Notes: generated by a model not told the origin, from the sequence alone. A stretch of DNA of 64,000 nucleotides from Avidesulfovibrio sp964369685 (GCA_964369685.1 CAYJFB010000011.1:1-64000), one strand, 5' to 3'. Numbered from the stretch's first letter, positions 46,868 through 56,692 are shown. Numbers and translations are program-made.

Positions 46868-47677
46868 ATGAGCCATGCCGGTATGTATGAACTTCAAGTC
46901 ATTGACAATGTGCCTTTTGGGCACAATGTAGGGACGGGCAAATTTTTTGCTTTGCGGTTGCAACGTCCTGACTGGGACAAATGGCATCCCGGTCAATTTG
47001 TTATGATTCGTCCAAGCGGTTGGAGTCTTGAAATGCCTTGGGCACGACCTTTTTCGATCAGTCGTGTGAGTTCTCAGGAGCTTGTGCTTTTTATTCAAGT
47101 TTCCGGTCGCGGAACCGAGCGCATTCACGAGTTAAAACGTGGAGACACTGTCCATCTTTGGGGACCGCTCGGAAACCATTTTGCCATAGAAAAAAAACCA
47201 ACCCTATTGCTTGCCGGGGGAATCGGGATTGCACCGTTTGTGGGATATGCTGAACGCCATCCTCAACCGTCTGCATTGACTCTGCTTTTTGGACACCGCA
47301 TGCCTGAAGATTGTTATCCTGTTGAAACACTAGGCGAACGCATTGAACTTGAAGCCTATCAAGAATGTTGTTCAGACGATTTGACATGGTTTTTAAAACA
47401 CATCTATTCACGAATGCAGGCGTATACAGAGCATGACGGTTTGGTGTTGGCTTGTGGTCCGCAGCCTTTTTTGAAAACAATACAAGAATATGCGCTGAAG
47501 TTGGGTACACGTGCTCAACTTTCTCTTGAAAATCGTATGGGGTGCGGCATAGGAGCGTGTTTGGGCTGTGTCACAACCACAACAGAAAAATGGCCCATAC
47601 CTCAAAAAGCCGGCGATCCGGTTCCTACGTGCACCCATGGCCCCATTTTTTGGGCAGATCAAATCGTTTTGGATTGA
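46868..47677 (+). CDS. pyrK: Dihydroorotate dehydrogenase electron transfer subunit
   Basis: The 269-residue flavoprotein carries electrons from the PyrD subunit to NAD in pyrimidine synthesis. It has the ferredoxin-reductase layout: FAD-binding RPFSISRVS near 60, NAD-binding LLLAGGIGIAPFVG near 115, and the PyrK-specific 2Fe-2S domain at the end, ENRMGCGIGACLGCV with a further cysteine in PTCTHGP. The next gene is pyrD, 86 bases downstream. The ATG lies about nine bases after AAGAGG. Confidence 0.93.
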   Translation: MSHAGMYELQVIDNVPFGHNVGTGKFFALRLQRPDWDKWHPGQFVMIRPSGWSLEMPWARPFSISRVSSQELVLFIQVSGRGTERIHELKRGDTVHLWGPLGNHFAIEKKPTLLLAGGIGIAPFVGYAERHPQPSALTLLFGHRMPEDCYPVETLGERIELEAYQECCSDDLTWFLKHIYSRMQAYTEHDGLVLACGPQPFLKTIQEYALKLGTRAQLSLENRMGCGIGACLGCVTTTTEKWPIPQKAGDPVPTCTHGPIFWADQIVLD

Positions 47678-47763
47678 AACGCTCCGAATCATGGCGTGAT
47701 GTTTTTTGTGCGTTGAGTCTATGCCACTTTTTTTGTTTTTAGGAATCTTTTCGGAGGCTTTTC

Positions 47764-48705
47764 ATGGATCAAATGCCGACCTTCCCAGTACAGTTGCCGT
47801 TATCGACTTCCGTACAACCGTTATGCTTTAAAAATCCTGTCCTGACCGCTTCAGGAACATTTGGGTATGGAGTTGAATTTACACCTTATTTAGATTTAAC
47901 ACAACTGGGCGGTATGGTTGTAAAGGGCGTTTCTTTAAAGCCACGTAAAGGCAATCCCTTACCACGTATTGCCGAAACGGCTTGTGGCATGCTCAATTCT
48001 GTTGGACTACAAAATGACGGTGTGGAAGAATTTCTTAAAGTGAAGCTTCCGCGTTTACCTTGGCAAGAAACGCCTATTATTGTGAATCTTTATGCCACGT
48101 CGGCAGAAGAATTTGGTGAGCTTGCGGCACTTTTGGCAAACAGCCAAGAAGTGGCGGCACTTGAAGTAAATATTTCATGTCCCAATGTGCGCGAAGGCGG
48201 TATTCTTTTTGGTCAAGATCCTTCTTTAGCGGCAACAGTCACTGCGGAAGTGAAAAAACATGCCGGACGCAAACCTGTAATCGTCAAGTTGTCACCCAAC
48301 GTTACCGACATATCAGCGATTGCACACGCGGTTGAAGACGCAGGGGCTGATGCCCTAGCTTGTATTAACACAATCTCCGGGATGGCTGTAGATATTCACA
48401 CACGCCGTCCGCGCCTTGCAAATATCATTGGTGGGTTATCGGGGCCTGCCATAAAACCTGTTGCGTTACGTTGCGTTTGGCAAGTGTGTCAAAAGATCAA
48501 GATTCCAGTGATCGGTATCGGCGGTATTTGTTCGGCGCAGGATGTTTTGGAATTTATCCTGGTAGGAGCTCATGCAGTACAAATAGGAACAGCAAACTTT
48601 ATCCGTCCTGATGCTGCTGTACATATTGTCCAAGAATTAAATCAATTGTGCCAAAATATGGGCATCAAAAATCTTGATGATTTTCGTGGCAGTCTTCAGT
48701 CATAA
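47764..48705 (+). CDS. pyrD: Dihydroorotate dehydrogenase, class 1B catalytic subunit
   Basis: The 313-residue FMN TIM barrel oxidises dihydroorotate to orotate. It shows NPVLTASGTFGYG near the start, KPRKGNPLPRI, VNISCPNVREGG with the catalytic cysteine near 139 that marks class 1, INTISGMAVD, and GIGGICSAQDVLEFI. With PyrK immediately upstream it forms the NAD-linked type 1B enzyme, suited to an anaerobe. The ribosome site is CGGAGG. Confidence 0.95.
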   Translation: MDQMPTFPVQLPLSTSVQPLCFKNPVLTASGTFGYGVEFTPYLDLTQLGGMVVKGVSLKPRKGNPLPRIAETACGMLNSVGLQNDGVEEFLKVKLPRLPWQETPIIVNLYATSAEEFGELAALLANSQEVAALEVNISCPNVREGGILFGQDPSLAATVTAEVKKHAGRKPVIVKLSPNVTDISAIAHAVEDAGADALACINTISGMAVDIHTRRPRLANIIGGLSGPAIKPVALRCVWQVCQKIKIPVIGIGGICSAQDVLEFILVGAHAVQIGTANFIRPDAAVHIVQELNQLCQNMGIKNLDDFRGSLQS

Positions 48706-48717
48706 CTTATAATAATC

Positions 48718-48815
48718 TTTTGCTTTTTTATTTTTTTTTGGGGGGGGAGTTAAACTCCACCAAATCCCCTTGATTCTGCGTCCGATTTCATTGCTATGCA
48801 CTGAAATCGGACGCA
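48718..48815 (+). repeat. Composite hairpin element after pyrD
   Basis: After the pyrD stop come a T-rich tract (to 48739), a G-run with a GGAGT-TAA-ACTCC hairpin (48746-48758), AATCCCC, and then a perfect 14-bp hairpin (48777-48790 with 48802-48815) whose loop is TTGCTATGCAC. The loop core is shared with the element at 60308. Confidence 0.6.
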
Positions 48816-48913
48816 ATCTAAGCAACTTTGAGAAACCTTGCTTACATTTTTTTACCTAAAAAATACAAATAATCCTGAACAGCCCTCAAAAGGTTCCAGT
48901 AAAAAACTCGTCC

Positions 48914-51208
48914 CTAAAGCGTGTTGGAACTCATACTCCAAATACCACAAGGACAAATTCCTGCGCAGATACCACAACCGATACAACGATCAGGATCACT
49001 ACTATATATATAGTTGCCATTTTCTATGGCATGACGTGTTATGGCTTGTTCTGGGCACGATTCCAAACACATTGTACAATCACGACATGTGCCACAACTG
49101 ATACAACGTGAAAAATCTTGATTCGCTTCGGGCATGTTACATGAATGACAACTTTGAAAATATGCTGTACTCAGGCGTTGAGCAGGAATTCGTTCCAAAA
49201 GCGGTTCAGGCGTATACGTCATACCATAAACATGCGCGTCAGCCGCTTTGGCAGCTTGCAAACCTGAACCGATACCATGAGCCAACAGCCCGGGTTTAAT
49301 GATGTCACCCGCAGCAAACACGCCGTCCATGATCGCTTGTTCGCTATCCGGCGCAACCCACTCACGAAAACGTTTCACTGTATCGGGCAAGTAACTCAAA
49401 TCTGGCGTTTCACCGATAGTGATGATCACTGTATCGGCAGGTATCACACTTCCGTCTGCCGTCACCAAACCTTCTGCTGTGATTTCTTTTGTTTGTACGG
49501 GCCAGCGCAATTCACCGCCAAGCTTTTCAATATGCTCTATTTCATGAGCAAAAGCCGCAGGCTTTTGCACGTCAATACAAACAACATGCTCTGCACCGCA
49601 CACATACGCGCCTGCCGCAGCATCCATGCCCGCATTTCCGCAGCCGATAACCACAACACGTTTGCCAATCTGCGGGCGTTCACCCCGGTTCACGGCCTTC
49701 AAAAAGTCTACACCACCGACAAGACGCTCATGTCCGGCACACGGAAACAAGCGCGCCACATGTCCGCCTGTCGCCACGATTACGGCATCATGTTTTTTAC
49801 GAATTTCTTTAAATTTTTTCGTATCAACAGGAGATGATGTCTTAAACAACACTCCCATACGTTCAATGCGTTCCAGTTCTTGTGTCAACATCTTGTGATC
49901 CAAACGTTCACGCGGAATCACTTGCTCAAGTTTACCGCCCATGGCTTTGTCGGCTTCATATACCGTGACATCATGACCTTTACGCGCCAAATACCACGCC
50001 GCCGTCAAACCTGCCACACCACCGCCGACAACACCGACGCTCTTACCCGTACGATCTTCAGGTTTCTCAACCTCAACCGCAACAGAACTCCGCCCAAGCG
50101 CACCAATCATTACAGGCTGATCAATCACTGCACGCGTACATGAATCCATACATGGATTGGGACACACCGCACCACATACAGAACCGGGAAACGGCGTATA
50201 GTCAAGAACAAGCTTATATGCTTCCTCAACCCGTCCCTCACGCAACAAATTAAAACGACGCTGTGAAGGAATATGTGCAGGGCAATTGAATTCACACGGT
50301 GCGGCATAACGGGTATTGTCCCATGCCGGAACCCGTAAACGATCCATGCCCTTACCCACAAGACCAATCACAGAAAAATCGTCCGTCAAAACATCTTGAA
50401 AAATGCCGTCCGTAACCCATTCCGTAAGTCGATAGTCATACACAGACATTTTCTTCTGTTCAACAACCATATCATACGGCAACGCTGTAATTTTATGCCA
50501 TTCGCTCCATACCGAAAGCGTCTTGCGTACTTCTTCTCGCCCAACAGCTCTTAAAAAACGCTCCATGCCTTCATCAAGAAACGCAATATCATTCACATCC
50601 AGTTCAGAAACCAACACAGTTTGTGGTATATTGGACACCGCACCGCGAAAATATACCACACCGCCAACCATACCGATACACGGACGTTCACCAAGCACAG
50701 ACGACAGATTTTCACAATCAAGCCCACAAACAACGCCTCTACCGCCACCCATAAATTCAAACGAAAAACTGCCCGTACTCTGTAATACCCACAATTCAGG
50801 CGGTTCATATAACGGATCGTGCTTCATCAACGATCCCGAACGCGTACCCGCTCGTCCTGCAATATAAATATTGCCCGCCGCCGCACAGTGCCCTGCCGTA
50901 TCTCCCGCATCACCAAGAATCGTGATCATGCCGCCGGCATTCAACCAACCCACATCAGCAGGCGCCGATCCCTCGACAACGACAGACGTGTTCTCAAGAC
51001 ACATCGAACCGACACGTTGACCCGGATTATATACTTTAAACCGTAAAGGCTTATTGTTCGGACTCCATAAAGGGCCACCAATATCATGCTGACCCGAGGC
51101 ATACACTTCAAAATCTGTCTCACCGGAACGCACCGCCCCCTCAATGCTTAAAAGCAACTCTTGAGTGGACATGCGTGTTCTTTCTGTATCTGTCTTAATG
51201 GAAAACAT
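48914..51208 (-). CDS. Glutamate synthase: GXGXG domain fused to GltD-like NAD(P)H/FAD domain and ferredoxin tail
   Basis: The 764-residue protein has an N-terminal GXGXG beta-helix domain (about 10-240; GGMITILGDAGDTAGH, GGGRGVVCG), equivalent to the C-terminal domain of classical GltB, then a GltD-like part with a cysteine-rich domain (CEFNCPAHIP near 310), FAD site VVGGGVAGLTAA near 400, NAD(P) site VVVIGCGNAGMD near 525 and AAGDIIKPG, and finally two ferredoxin-type clusters (CISCGTCRDCTMC, CIGCGICAGIC). It should feed electrons to the FMN subunit encoded upstream. AAGGA precedes the start. It is the last of three glutamate synthase genes on this strand. Confidence 0.88.
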   Translation of the reverse strand: MFSIKTDTERTRMSTQELLLSIEGAVRSGETDFEVYASGQHDIGGPLWSPNNKPLRFKVYNPGQRVGSMCLENTSVVVEGSAPADVGWLNAGGMITILGDAGDTAGHCAAAGNIYIAGRAGTRSGSLMKHDPLYEPPELWVLQSTGSFSFEFMGGGRGVVCGLDCENLSSVLGERPCIGMVGGVVYFRGAVSNIPQTVLVSELDVNDIAFLDEGMERFLRAVGREEVRKTLSVWSEWHKITALPYDMVVEQKKMSVYDYRLTEWVTDGIFQDVLTDDFSVIGLVGKGMDRLRVPAWDNTRYAAPCEFNCPAHIPSQRRFNLLREGRVEEAYKLVLDYTPFPGSVCGAVCPNPCMDSCTRAVIDQPVMIGALGRSSVAVEVEKPEDRTGKSVGVVGGGVAGLTAAWYLARKGHDVTVYEADKAMGGKLEQVIPRERLDHKMLTQELERIERMGVLFKTSSPVDTKKFKEIRKKHDAVIVATGGHVARLFPCAGHERLVGGVDFLKAVNRGERPQIGKRVVVIGCGNAGMDAAAGAYVCGAEHVVCIDVQKPAAFAHEIEHIEKLGGELRWPVQTKEITAEGLVTADGSVIPADTVIITIGETPDLSYLPDTVKRFREWVAPDSEQAIMDGVFAAGDIIKPGLLAHGIGSGLQAAKAADAHVYGMTYTPEPLLERIPAQRLSTAYFQSCHSCNMPEANQDFSRCISCGTCRDCTMCLESCPEQAITRHAIENGNYIYSSDPDRCIGCGICAGICPCGIWSMSSNTL

Positions 51209-51353
51209 AGGATTTCCTTATACTCATCATTTTCAAATGTTTTTGAATACGCCTTGTTGCTTCTCCCTGTGTCAGAGTTCACAGGTTCTTTTGCTCATAT
51301 CTTTTCTGTATTTCACGCCCTCAAAGCTTGTTTAACACTCAAGCAAGATGACA

Positions 51354-51476
51354 CTGCGGTACATTTGAGATGACGCACGACGCACAGAGCGAAGCGATGT
51401 CGTCGTGCGTCATCTCAAATGTACCGCAGCGACAGGGGGTTTGGGGGGATTATCCCCCCAAAAGAAAAAATAAAAA
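51354..51476 (-). repeat. Composite hairpin element after the glutamate synthase FMN gene, with 29-bp perfect stem
   Basis: Read on the minus strand from the stop at 51477: a pyrimidine tract (51476-51460), a GGGGGG-ATAAT-CCCCCC hairpin (51459-51443), AAACCCCC, then a hairpin with a perfect 29-bp stem (51401-51429 with 51354-51382) and an 18-base loop. It is the strongest hairpin in the window and lies inside the glutamate synthase gene series, so it may set lower expression of the last gene. Confidence 0.7.
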
Positions 51477-53108
51477 CTAACAAGCGTATTGGATGTTGAG
51501 CTGATCTGCCACGGCTTTGTTGGTCGTAACCAGCGCGTCTGAGCGCCCCACGGGTAGCGAGCTGTTGCCGATGGGTGCCATAAGGAGTCGCAGTTCTTCG
51601 TCTAATGCAAGCATATAATCAACAATGGCTTGCGCGCCTTTATCAATGTCGAGACGTTGCATCAAACGATGATCTTGCGTACAGATGCCTGTCGGACATT
51701 TTCCTGACGTACACGCGTTGCAACGTCCATATTCATTTCCGATACAGCCAAGCAGCTGAATAAGCAGCTTTCCTATAAAGACACCATTTGCACCGAGACA
51801 AATCATCTTGAACGCATCCGCCGCGGCATTGCCTGTCATACCAACACCGCCGCCGGCCCAAAGCGGAATAACACCTTGTGCACCCTGTGCCACTGCCGCT
51901 TGATAACAATCGCGAAGCTTAGAGACAACAGGATGTCCTGTATGGTCGAGTGATACCTCATTGGCAGCACCCGTACCGCCCTGGATACCATCAATGAAAA
52001 AACCACCACAGATTTTATAAGGATCACGCAACAAGTTGTTATAAACAGAAACAGACGTCGCCGAAGCCGCACACTTGATCGCCACAGGTACACGAAAACC
52101 AAACGCCGCATTGAGCGACAAATGCATTTTTTGCACCGACTCTTCAATAGAATACAACCCTTGGTGGTTTGGCGGCGAGTGAAGAGAAGATTTTGGAACC
52201 CCGCGGATCGCTTGAATATGCGGTGCAACTTTGGAAGCAGGAAGGAGTCCACCGTCACCCGGCTTGGCACCTTGGCCAATTTTAATCAACACACCCGCAG
52301 GATCAGCCTTCATGCGTGGCATGGCACGTAAAATACGGTTCCAACCAAAGTGTCCTGAAGCAATTTGCAGAATCATATATTTAAGTTTTTCCGATTCCAA
52401 CAATTTTACAGGCACTCCGCCCTCTCCTGAGCTCATCCGTACAGGCATGCCGCAATGTTCATTTAAATACGCTGTAGCAAGTGCAATGGCTTCCCACGCT
52501 CTTGTTGAAAGCGCACCAATAGACATATCACTAAAAATAAGCGGATAAATCCAACGTACAGGTGGTGCCTTTTCGGCAAGACTCAATTTGTTGCCGTCAA
52601 CACGAAAAGGCAATTCTTTCGGATAAAGAACCCGTCCAAAGGGTGCTCTGATATCAAAAGTGTGTCGCTCAGAATCCAAAGCGGGGTCGGTCATTTGACT
52701 GATTCGTCCGACAACAATACTGTCTAACGTGCGCTGACTGTTCAAATTAGTACGTCCGCCGCGTTTCATGGGGTGTCCGTGCCGTCCAATCATGTTGACA
52801 CGCTCGTCAAGGTTGCGCACAGGCCGAATGGCTTTATTTGGACACACTTTTTCACACATGCCACAACCAACACAAGAACGCTCAAGCGACAAACTTTGTT
52901 TAATGATCGGATACGTGCGGTCTTCGTGTTGCGGTTGCGGCGTTTTGTCAACAGAAACAACGCGGTGCTGAGAAGAAACAGCCACCTCAATGGCGTTAAA
53001 CGTACACGCCGCCACACAAGAACCACACATGGTACAGCGCTCAGGTACGGTTTCAAGCTTCCAACGCAAATCATTTACGCTCAGATCCTGTGTTTTTACT
53101 GATTCCAT
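51477..53108 (-). CDS. Glutamate synthase FMN-binding catalytic subunit with N-terminal ferredoxin domain
   Basis: A 543-residue protein. Residues about 20-90 carry two 4Fe-4S motifs (CTMCGSCVAACTF, CVGCGMCEKVCPN). The rest is the FMN TIM barrel of glutamate synthase: SSGEGGVP, KIGQGAKPGDGGLLP, SPPNHQGLYSIE, DGIQGGTGAA, GGGVGMTGNAAADAF and the 3Fe-4S cysteine region CNACTSGKCPTGICTQ. It makes two glutamates from 2-oxoglutarate and ammonia delivered by the amidotransferase subunit. Its start overlaps the end of the upstream gene by 13 bases, which suggests translational coupling. This is the archaeal-type split enzyme. Confidence 0.92.
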   Translation of the reverse strand: MESVKTQDLSVNDLRWKLETVPERCTMCGSCVAACTFNAIEVAVSSQHRVVSVDKTPQPQHEDRTYPIIKQSLSLERSCVGCGMCEKVCPNKAIRPVRNLDERVNMIGRHGHPMKRGGRTNLNSQRTLDSIVVGRISQMTDPALDSERHTFDIRAPFGRVLYPKELPFRVDGNKLSLAEKAPPVRWIYPLIFSDMSIGALSTRAWEAIALATAYLNEHCGMPVRMSSGEGGVPVKLLESEKLKYMILQIASGHFGWNRILRAMPRMKADPAGVLIKIGQGAKPGDGGLLPASKVAPHIQAIRGVPKSSLHSPPNHQGLYSIEESVQKMHLSLNAAFGFRVPVAIKCAASATSVSVYNNLLRDPYKICGGFFIDGIQGGTGAANEVSLDHTGHPVVSKLRDCYQAAVAQGAQGVIPLWAGGGVGMTGNAAADAFKMICLGANGVFIGKLLIQLLGCIGNEYGRCNACTSGKCPTGICTQDHRLMQRLDIDKGAQAIVDYMLALDEELRLLMAPIGNSSLPVGRSDALVTTNKAVADQLNIQYAC

Positions 53109-54199
53109 CTTTGCACCGCCATGTTGTTGTCAATAACGACAAGTTCACGTTCATGCGGATAAATGTCTTGTGAGATATCTCTGTCAGGCATAATAGCATT
53201 GATTCCGCATACTTCAGAAGCAATCGCCACCATAGTATCGGTTCGTCCGATGACCACGGGGCGCAGTTTTTTTGAATCACAGCAGGTGAGCATTTCACCT
53301 GTCGGTAACGTTGCTATAATCGTGTTGGGTCCGTTGATTTCAAGGTGTCCCAAAGATTCACGAATCAGACTCAACACGTCACGATCATCACGTTTGTCCG
53401 CTTCGGCAAAAGGCAATGGCGTAAGAACGTGTTTCAGATACTGCATAGGCCAACCCAATTCACGCAAAACATAATGCAACGTATACATAAAATTCTGCGA
53501 ATCGGATTCAAAACCGATATATCCACGATGTAAACCATCTTGAAACATTTTGTTTTTATGAAAAAATGTGTTTTCGCCGTTGGCACATAAGGTATACCCT
53601 TGAATAAAAAACGGGTGTGCGGCATAACGTACAATAGCATAATTGGTGTTTTGCCTACATTGAGTAACAATACTCTTTGCAAGCAAATGCTTGTCGTTCC
53701 ACAAGTCAAAATATGTTGCGATGTCTCTGGGGTCACCGATTTCTTTCAACGTTAACACATCAGGCCAAAAGGAATAGACAAAACCTTGATTGTCCTTTTC
53801 CAACAAGTCACGCAACGCCAAACGTGTGTCCAACAAAAGATCTTCACGATCTCGTTGACTGCGATACTTATATTCTTCGGGATAATCATAGTTACGAAAG
53901 ACATAATACGGCATGGCTAAAATATCCAAGCCTTCTTCCTTATTCACTTTTGGAATCCATTGCGCCACTTCTACAAAGCGTTGTTCGGCCATATAATCGC
54001 GAACAACTCGTGCTCCTTTTTCAGTACAAGCAAATGAAAGCAACGGTTTGTCTTTATGTTGTTCAAAAACGCCGTACAAATCCTGCATCACCATGGCAAA
54101 GCCGGAATTGTCATATCCTTCCTGCTGTGGCAGCATGAGTTCAAGAGCTTTGATCGAAGCAACAGGAATCGTGCTTTTGATGGCTCCAATTCTGCACAT
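53096..54199 (-). CDS. Glutamate synthase glutamine amidotransferase subunit
   Basis: A 367-residue class II (Ntn-type) glutamine amidotransferase. The mature nucleophile would be Cys2 directly after the start methionine (MCRIGAIKS), which fixes the start; TTGGAGAGA precedes it. Further family segments are GYDNSGFAMV near 29, NTNYAIVRYAAHPFF and FESDSQNFMYTL. It supplies ammonia to the FMN subunit. It is the first of the three glutamate synthase genes and faces a 500-base regulatory gap with repeated palindromes. Confidence 0.9.
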   Translation of the reverse strand: MCRIGAIKSTIPVASIKALELMLPQQEGYDNSGFAMVMQDLYGVFEQHKDKPLLSFACTEKGARVVRDYMAEQRFVEVAQWIPKVNKEEGLDILAMPYYVFRNYDYPEEYKYRSQRDREDLLLDTRLALRDLLEKDNQGFVYSFWPDVLTLKEIGDPRDIATYFDLWNDKHLLAKSIVTQCRQNTNYAIVRYAAHPFFIQGYTLCANGENTFFHKNKMFQDGLHRGYIGFESDSQNFMYTLHYVLRELGWPMQYLKHVLTPLPFAEADKRDDRDVLSLIRESLGHLEINGPNTIIATLPTGEMLTCCDSKKLRPVVIGRTDTMVAIASEVCGINAIMPDRDISQDIYPHERELVVIDNNMAVQRWNQ

Positions 54200-54261
54200 A
54201 ATATTCTCTCCAAAAGAAACGCCTTAAAAAGGATTTCCTGCTTTTATTTACAAAATTGTTA

Positions 54262-54279
54262 TTTTACATTTTTGTTAAA
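54262..54279. promoter_or_regulatory. Palindromic operator candidate, copy 1
   Basis: TTTTACA-TTTT-TGTTAAA, one mismatch from a perfect palindrome, 63 bases upstream of the amidotransferase start. Confidence 0.6.
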
Positions 54280-54369
54280 TATAAAAAAGGTGTGCACAGA
54301 CATGTGCACACAAAATAAAAATAACACCAGCACAGCCTTCTAGCAAGAGGTATTTTAAAAAAAATCATA

Positions 54370-54387
54370 TTTAACATTTTTGTTAAA
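54370..54387. promoter_or_regulatory. Palindromic operator candidate, copy 2 (perfect)
   Basis: TTTAACA-TTTT-TGTTAAA, a perfect 7+4+7 palindrome in the gap between the glutamate synthase genes and the divergent GGDEF gene. Confidence 0.65.
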
Positions 54388-54414
54388 AAAATAGAAAAAA
54401 TGTTTTTTTACTTA

Positions 54415-54432
54415 TTTAACATTTTTGTTGTA
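54415..54432. promoter_or_regulatory. Palindromic operator candidate, copy 3
   Basis: TTTAACA-TTTT-TGTTGTA, with the same left half and core as copy 2 and a changed right half. Its start is 45 bases from that of copy 2. The rest of the gap up to 54734 is A+T rich and holds no gene. Confidence 0.55.
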
Positions 54433-54734
54433 ACAACAATCAGGGCTGAATCAAACCTCTATAAGAATAAAGTAACACAAAATGTGAATAAAGTAACAAT
54501 GTAAAGAATAGACCTTACGTCAAAAATATAAAACACTTTTTTTAATACAAAAACCCATCAAAAAAACAAAATAAGAAGTACAGGTATAAAACCTTGACCT
54601 ACTGCTTATATTGAATTATATTTATATTAAGATGAGATATTTATCTTCAGTATATGCATGTATCTATGCTTGTATATGCACTTTTGTACTATATCAATAT
54701 TATTTATAGCAAAAAGAAAAGGAAGTTATGTACC

Positions 54735-56678
54735 GTGAAAAAATATATCATTATTCGACTTATTACTGTTGTTGTGCTGACTTCTTTTTTACTTATTTCA
54801 ATCGGTGCGTTGCTTCAAATAAATTCTGCAACCGATAGATATCGCCAAACAGCTTTACTACAACTTTCTCAAATAAAAGAAATTTTAATACAAAACGATC
54901 ACTATATAGACGATTTAAAAAAAGACATCGAAGAAGATTATCTTATTCGTGCAAAAGCAACAGCATATCTTATTCAAAATAACGAAGAATATAGACAAAA
55001 CATCGCTGAACTCAAAAAAATAGCCACATTACTGCAAGTTGATGAAATTCATATTTTCAATGAAGAAGGCAGTATCTATTCAGGTACTGTACCAAAATAT
55101 ATTGGCTTAACAATGAACTCAGGTGAACAAATAGGATTCTTTCTGCCGATGCTAAAAAATAAAACATTGGAGCTCATTCAACCTATACGCCCCAATACAG
55201 CAGAAAGTAAAGCCATGCAGTATTTGGCTGTTTGGACGAAAGATAAAAAAAATATCGTACAAATAGGTATGGAACCAATACGATTGTCAAAAGCCTTAGA
55301 AGAAACAAACCTAAAAACACTCTTTAATCGCATTGTCCCTTCTCCGGGGACAACCATCTTTGCTGTCGATGTCACCACAGGAAAAATTATCAGCGCTACA
55401 GATAAAACCCTGATTAATACACCGCTTATAGATCTTGGAATAACCAACTATCTATACGCAGCCTCTTCAAATGATACAATAAAAACAACCATACACGAAA
55501 AAACAGGGCAAACAATATTCCTGACACATAAAAATATCCTCATAGGCCTCACCGAAACCAATACAAGCATCTATAATTATGCTATTGAAAATATTATTCT
55601 TGTTATCTTGAGCGGTGTTGTCACGGGAGCATTGATCATCATTTTAATCTATATCCTTTTGGATCGAATGATATTGCGCAAACTTGAAGAACTGCAAGTC
55701 GGCATGACCCAGATAACAAACGGTGACTTAGAATATAAACTTTCTGTTTCCGGTTTGCCCGAATTTGAAAAACTCAATAATAATATCAACCTGATGGTAC
55801 AAAGCGTTCTTGAATCATCAAGAAAATTTTCTACTATTTTCCAATATGTGAATATCCCGCTGGCCATGTACGAATGTCGAGCAGGCGTTGTGACCATAAC
55901 AAGTAAAATGACAGACATCCTTGAAAATCCTAATACCATAAACAATCAAAAAGTTGTTAACCCAACTGAATTTTTAGAACAAATTCAACAAATCATCAAC
56001 ACCCCACACCCAAAAGAAAGAGATGTGTTTATTTTCCTTTGCCCCGATAAAACAAAATACCTCAAAATAAAAATGTATACCGAAGAAACAAGCACCTGGG
56101 GCATTCTGCTTGATGTGACAGATGAAATCCATGAAAAACAAAATATCAAATTTGAACGCGATATGGATTTTCTAACCAATATTTATAACCGTCGAGCTTT
56201 TTTGGAAGAACTCAACCATTTGGCAAAAAAACCTGAAAAAGTCAAAAAAGCCGCCATTGTTATGATGGACTTGGACAATTTAAAATTTGTCAATGACTCT
56301 TGGGGACACGCTTATGGTGATAATTTTATCTGCAGAGCCGCACAAGTCCTGAAAGACTTTAACCACCCCGATAAACTTGCGGCACGCTTAAGTGGCGATG
56401 AATTTGTTATCATGCTTTACGGTGCCGATTCAAATGAACAACTTGAACAAGATATCCTCAGACTGAAAAAAGAATTCAGAAATGCCTACATAAGTAACCC
56501 CAACGACGACCCATATCCCATAAGCATTTCAGGAGGTTATGCATTTTACCCTGAACAGTCTGCTGTATTTAGAGATGTACTGCACCTTGCAGACTTGGCC
56601 ATGTATGTTGTCAAAAAAGGACACAAAGGCGAATTTAAAAAATATCAGGAAGAATCCAATACCGAAAACAACGCATAA
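54735..56678 (+). CDS. Membrane diguanylate cyclase (periplasmic sensor, HAMP, GGDEF)
   Basis: The 647-residue protein has a membrane helix at about 5-28, a large periplasmic sensor region (about 30-285, Cache-like in layout: YSGTVPKYIGL, PGTTIFAVDVTTGKII), a second helix at about 290-315, HAMP (about 318-370), a PAS-like segment (about 380-480) and a GGDEF domain with the signature RLSGDEF at 552-557, so activity is likely. I chose the GTG at 54735 because it places the membrane helix at the N-terminus and a GGAAG site lies 12 bases before it; an upstream ATG at 54654 adds 27 residues. The asparaginase gene follows after 14 bases, so the two share a transcript. Confidence 0.85.
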   Translation: MKKYIIIRLITVVVLTSFLLISIGALLQINSATDRYRQTALLQLSQIKEILIQNDHYIDDLKKDIEEDYLIRAKATAYLIQNNEEYRQNIAELKKIATLLQVDEIHIFNEEGSIYSGTVPKYIGLTMNSGEQIGFFLPMLKNKTLELIQPIRPNTAESKAMQYLAVWTKDKKNIVQIGMEPIRLSKALEETNLKTLFNRIVPSPGTTIFAVDVTTGKIISATDKTLINTPLIDLGITNYLYAASSNDTIKTTIHEKTGQTIFLTHKNILIGLTETNTSIYNYAIENIILVILSGVVTGALIIILIYILLDRMILRKLEELQVGMTQITNGDLEYKLSVSGLPEFEKLNNNINLMVQSVLESSRKFSTIFQYVNIPLAMYECRAGVVTITSKMTDILENPNTINNQKVVNPTEFLEQIQQIINTPHPKERDVFIFLCPDKTKYLKIKMYTEETSTWGILLDVTDEIHEKQNIKFERDMDFLTNIYNRRAFLEELNHLAKKPEKVKKAAIVMMDLDNLKFVNDSWGHAYGDNFICRAAQVLKDFNHPDKLAARLSGDEFVIMLYGADSNEQLEQDILRLKKEFRNAYISNPNDDPYPISISGGYAFYPEQSAVFRDVLHLADLAMYVVKKGHKGEFKKYQEESNTENNA

Positions 56679-56692
56679 GGAAAGGAGCGGAT

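Noticed and set aside
51354..51429. 29-bp inverted repeat as the end of an insertion sequence
   Set aside because: No transposase lies between or beside the arms and the loop is only 18 bases; the same layout recurs after other stop codons.
54262..54432. Repeated TTTAACA palindromes as a CRISPR array or Rex sites
   Set aside because: Spacings are irregular and the units too short for CRISPR; the half-site polarity is opposite to the known Rex consensus.
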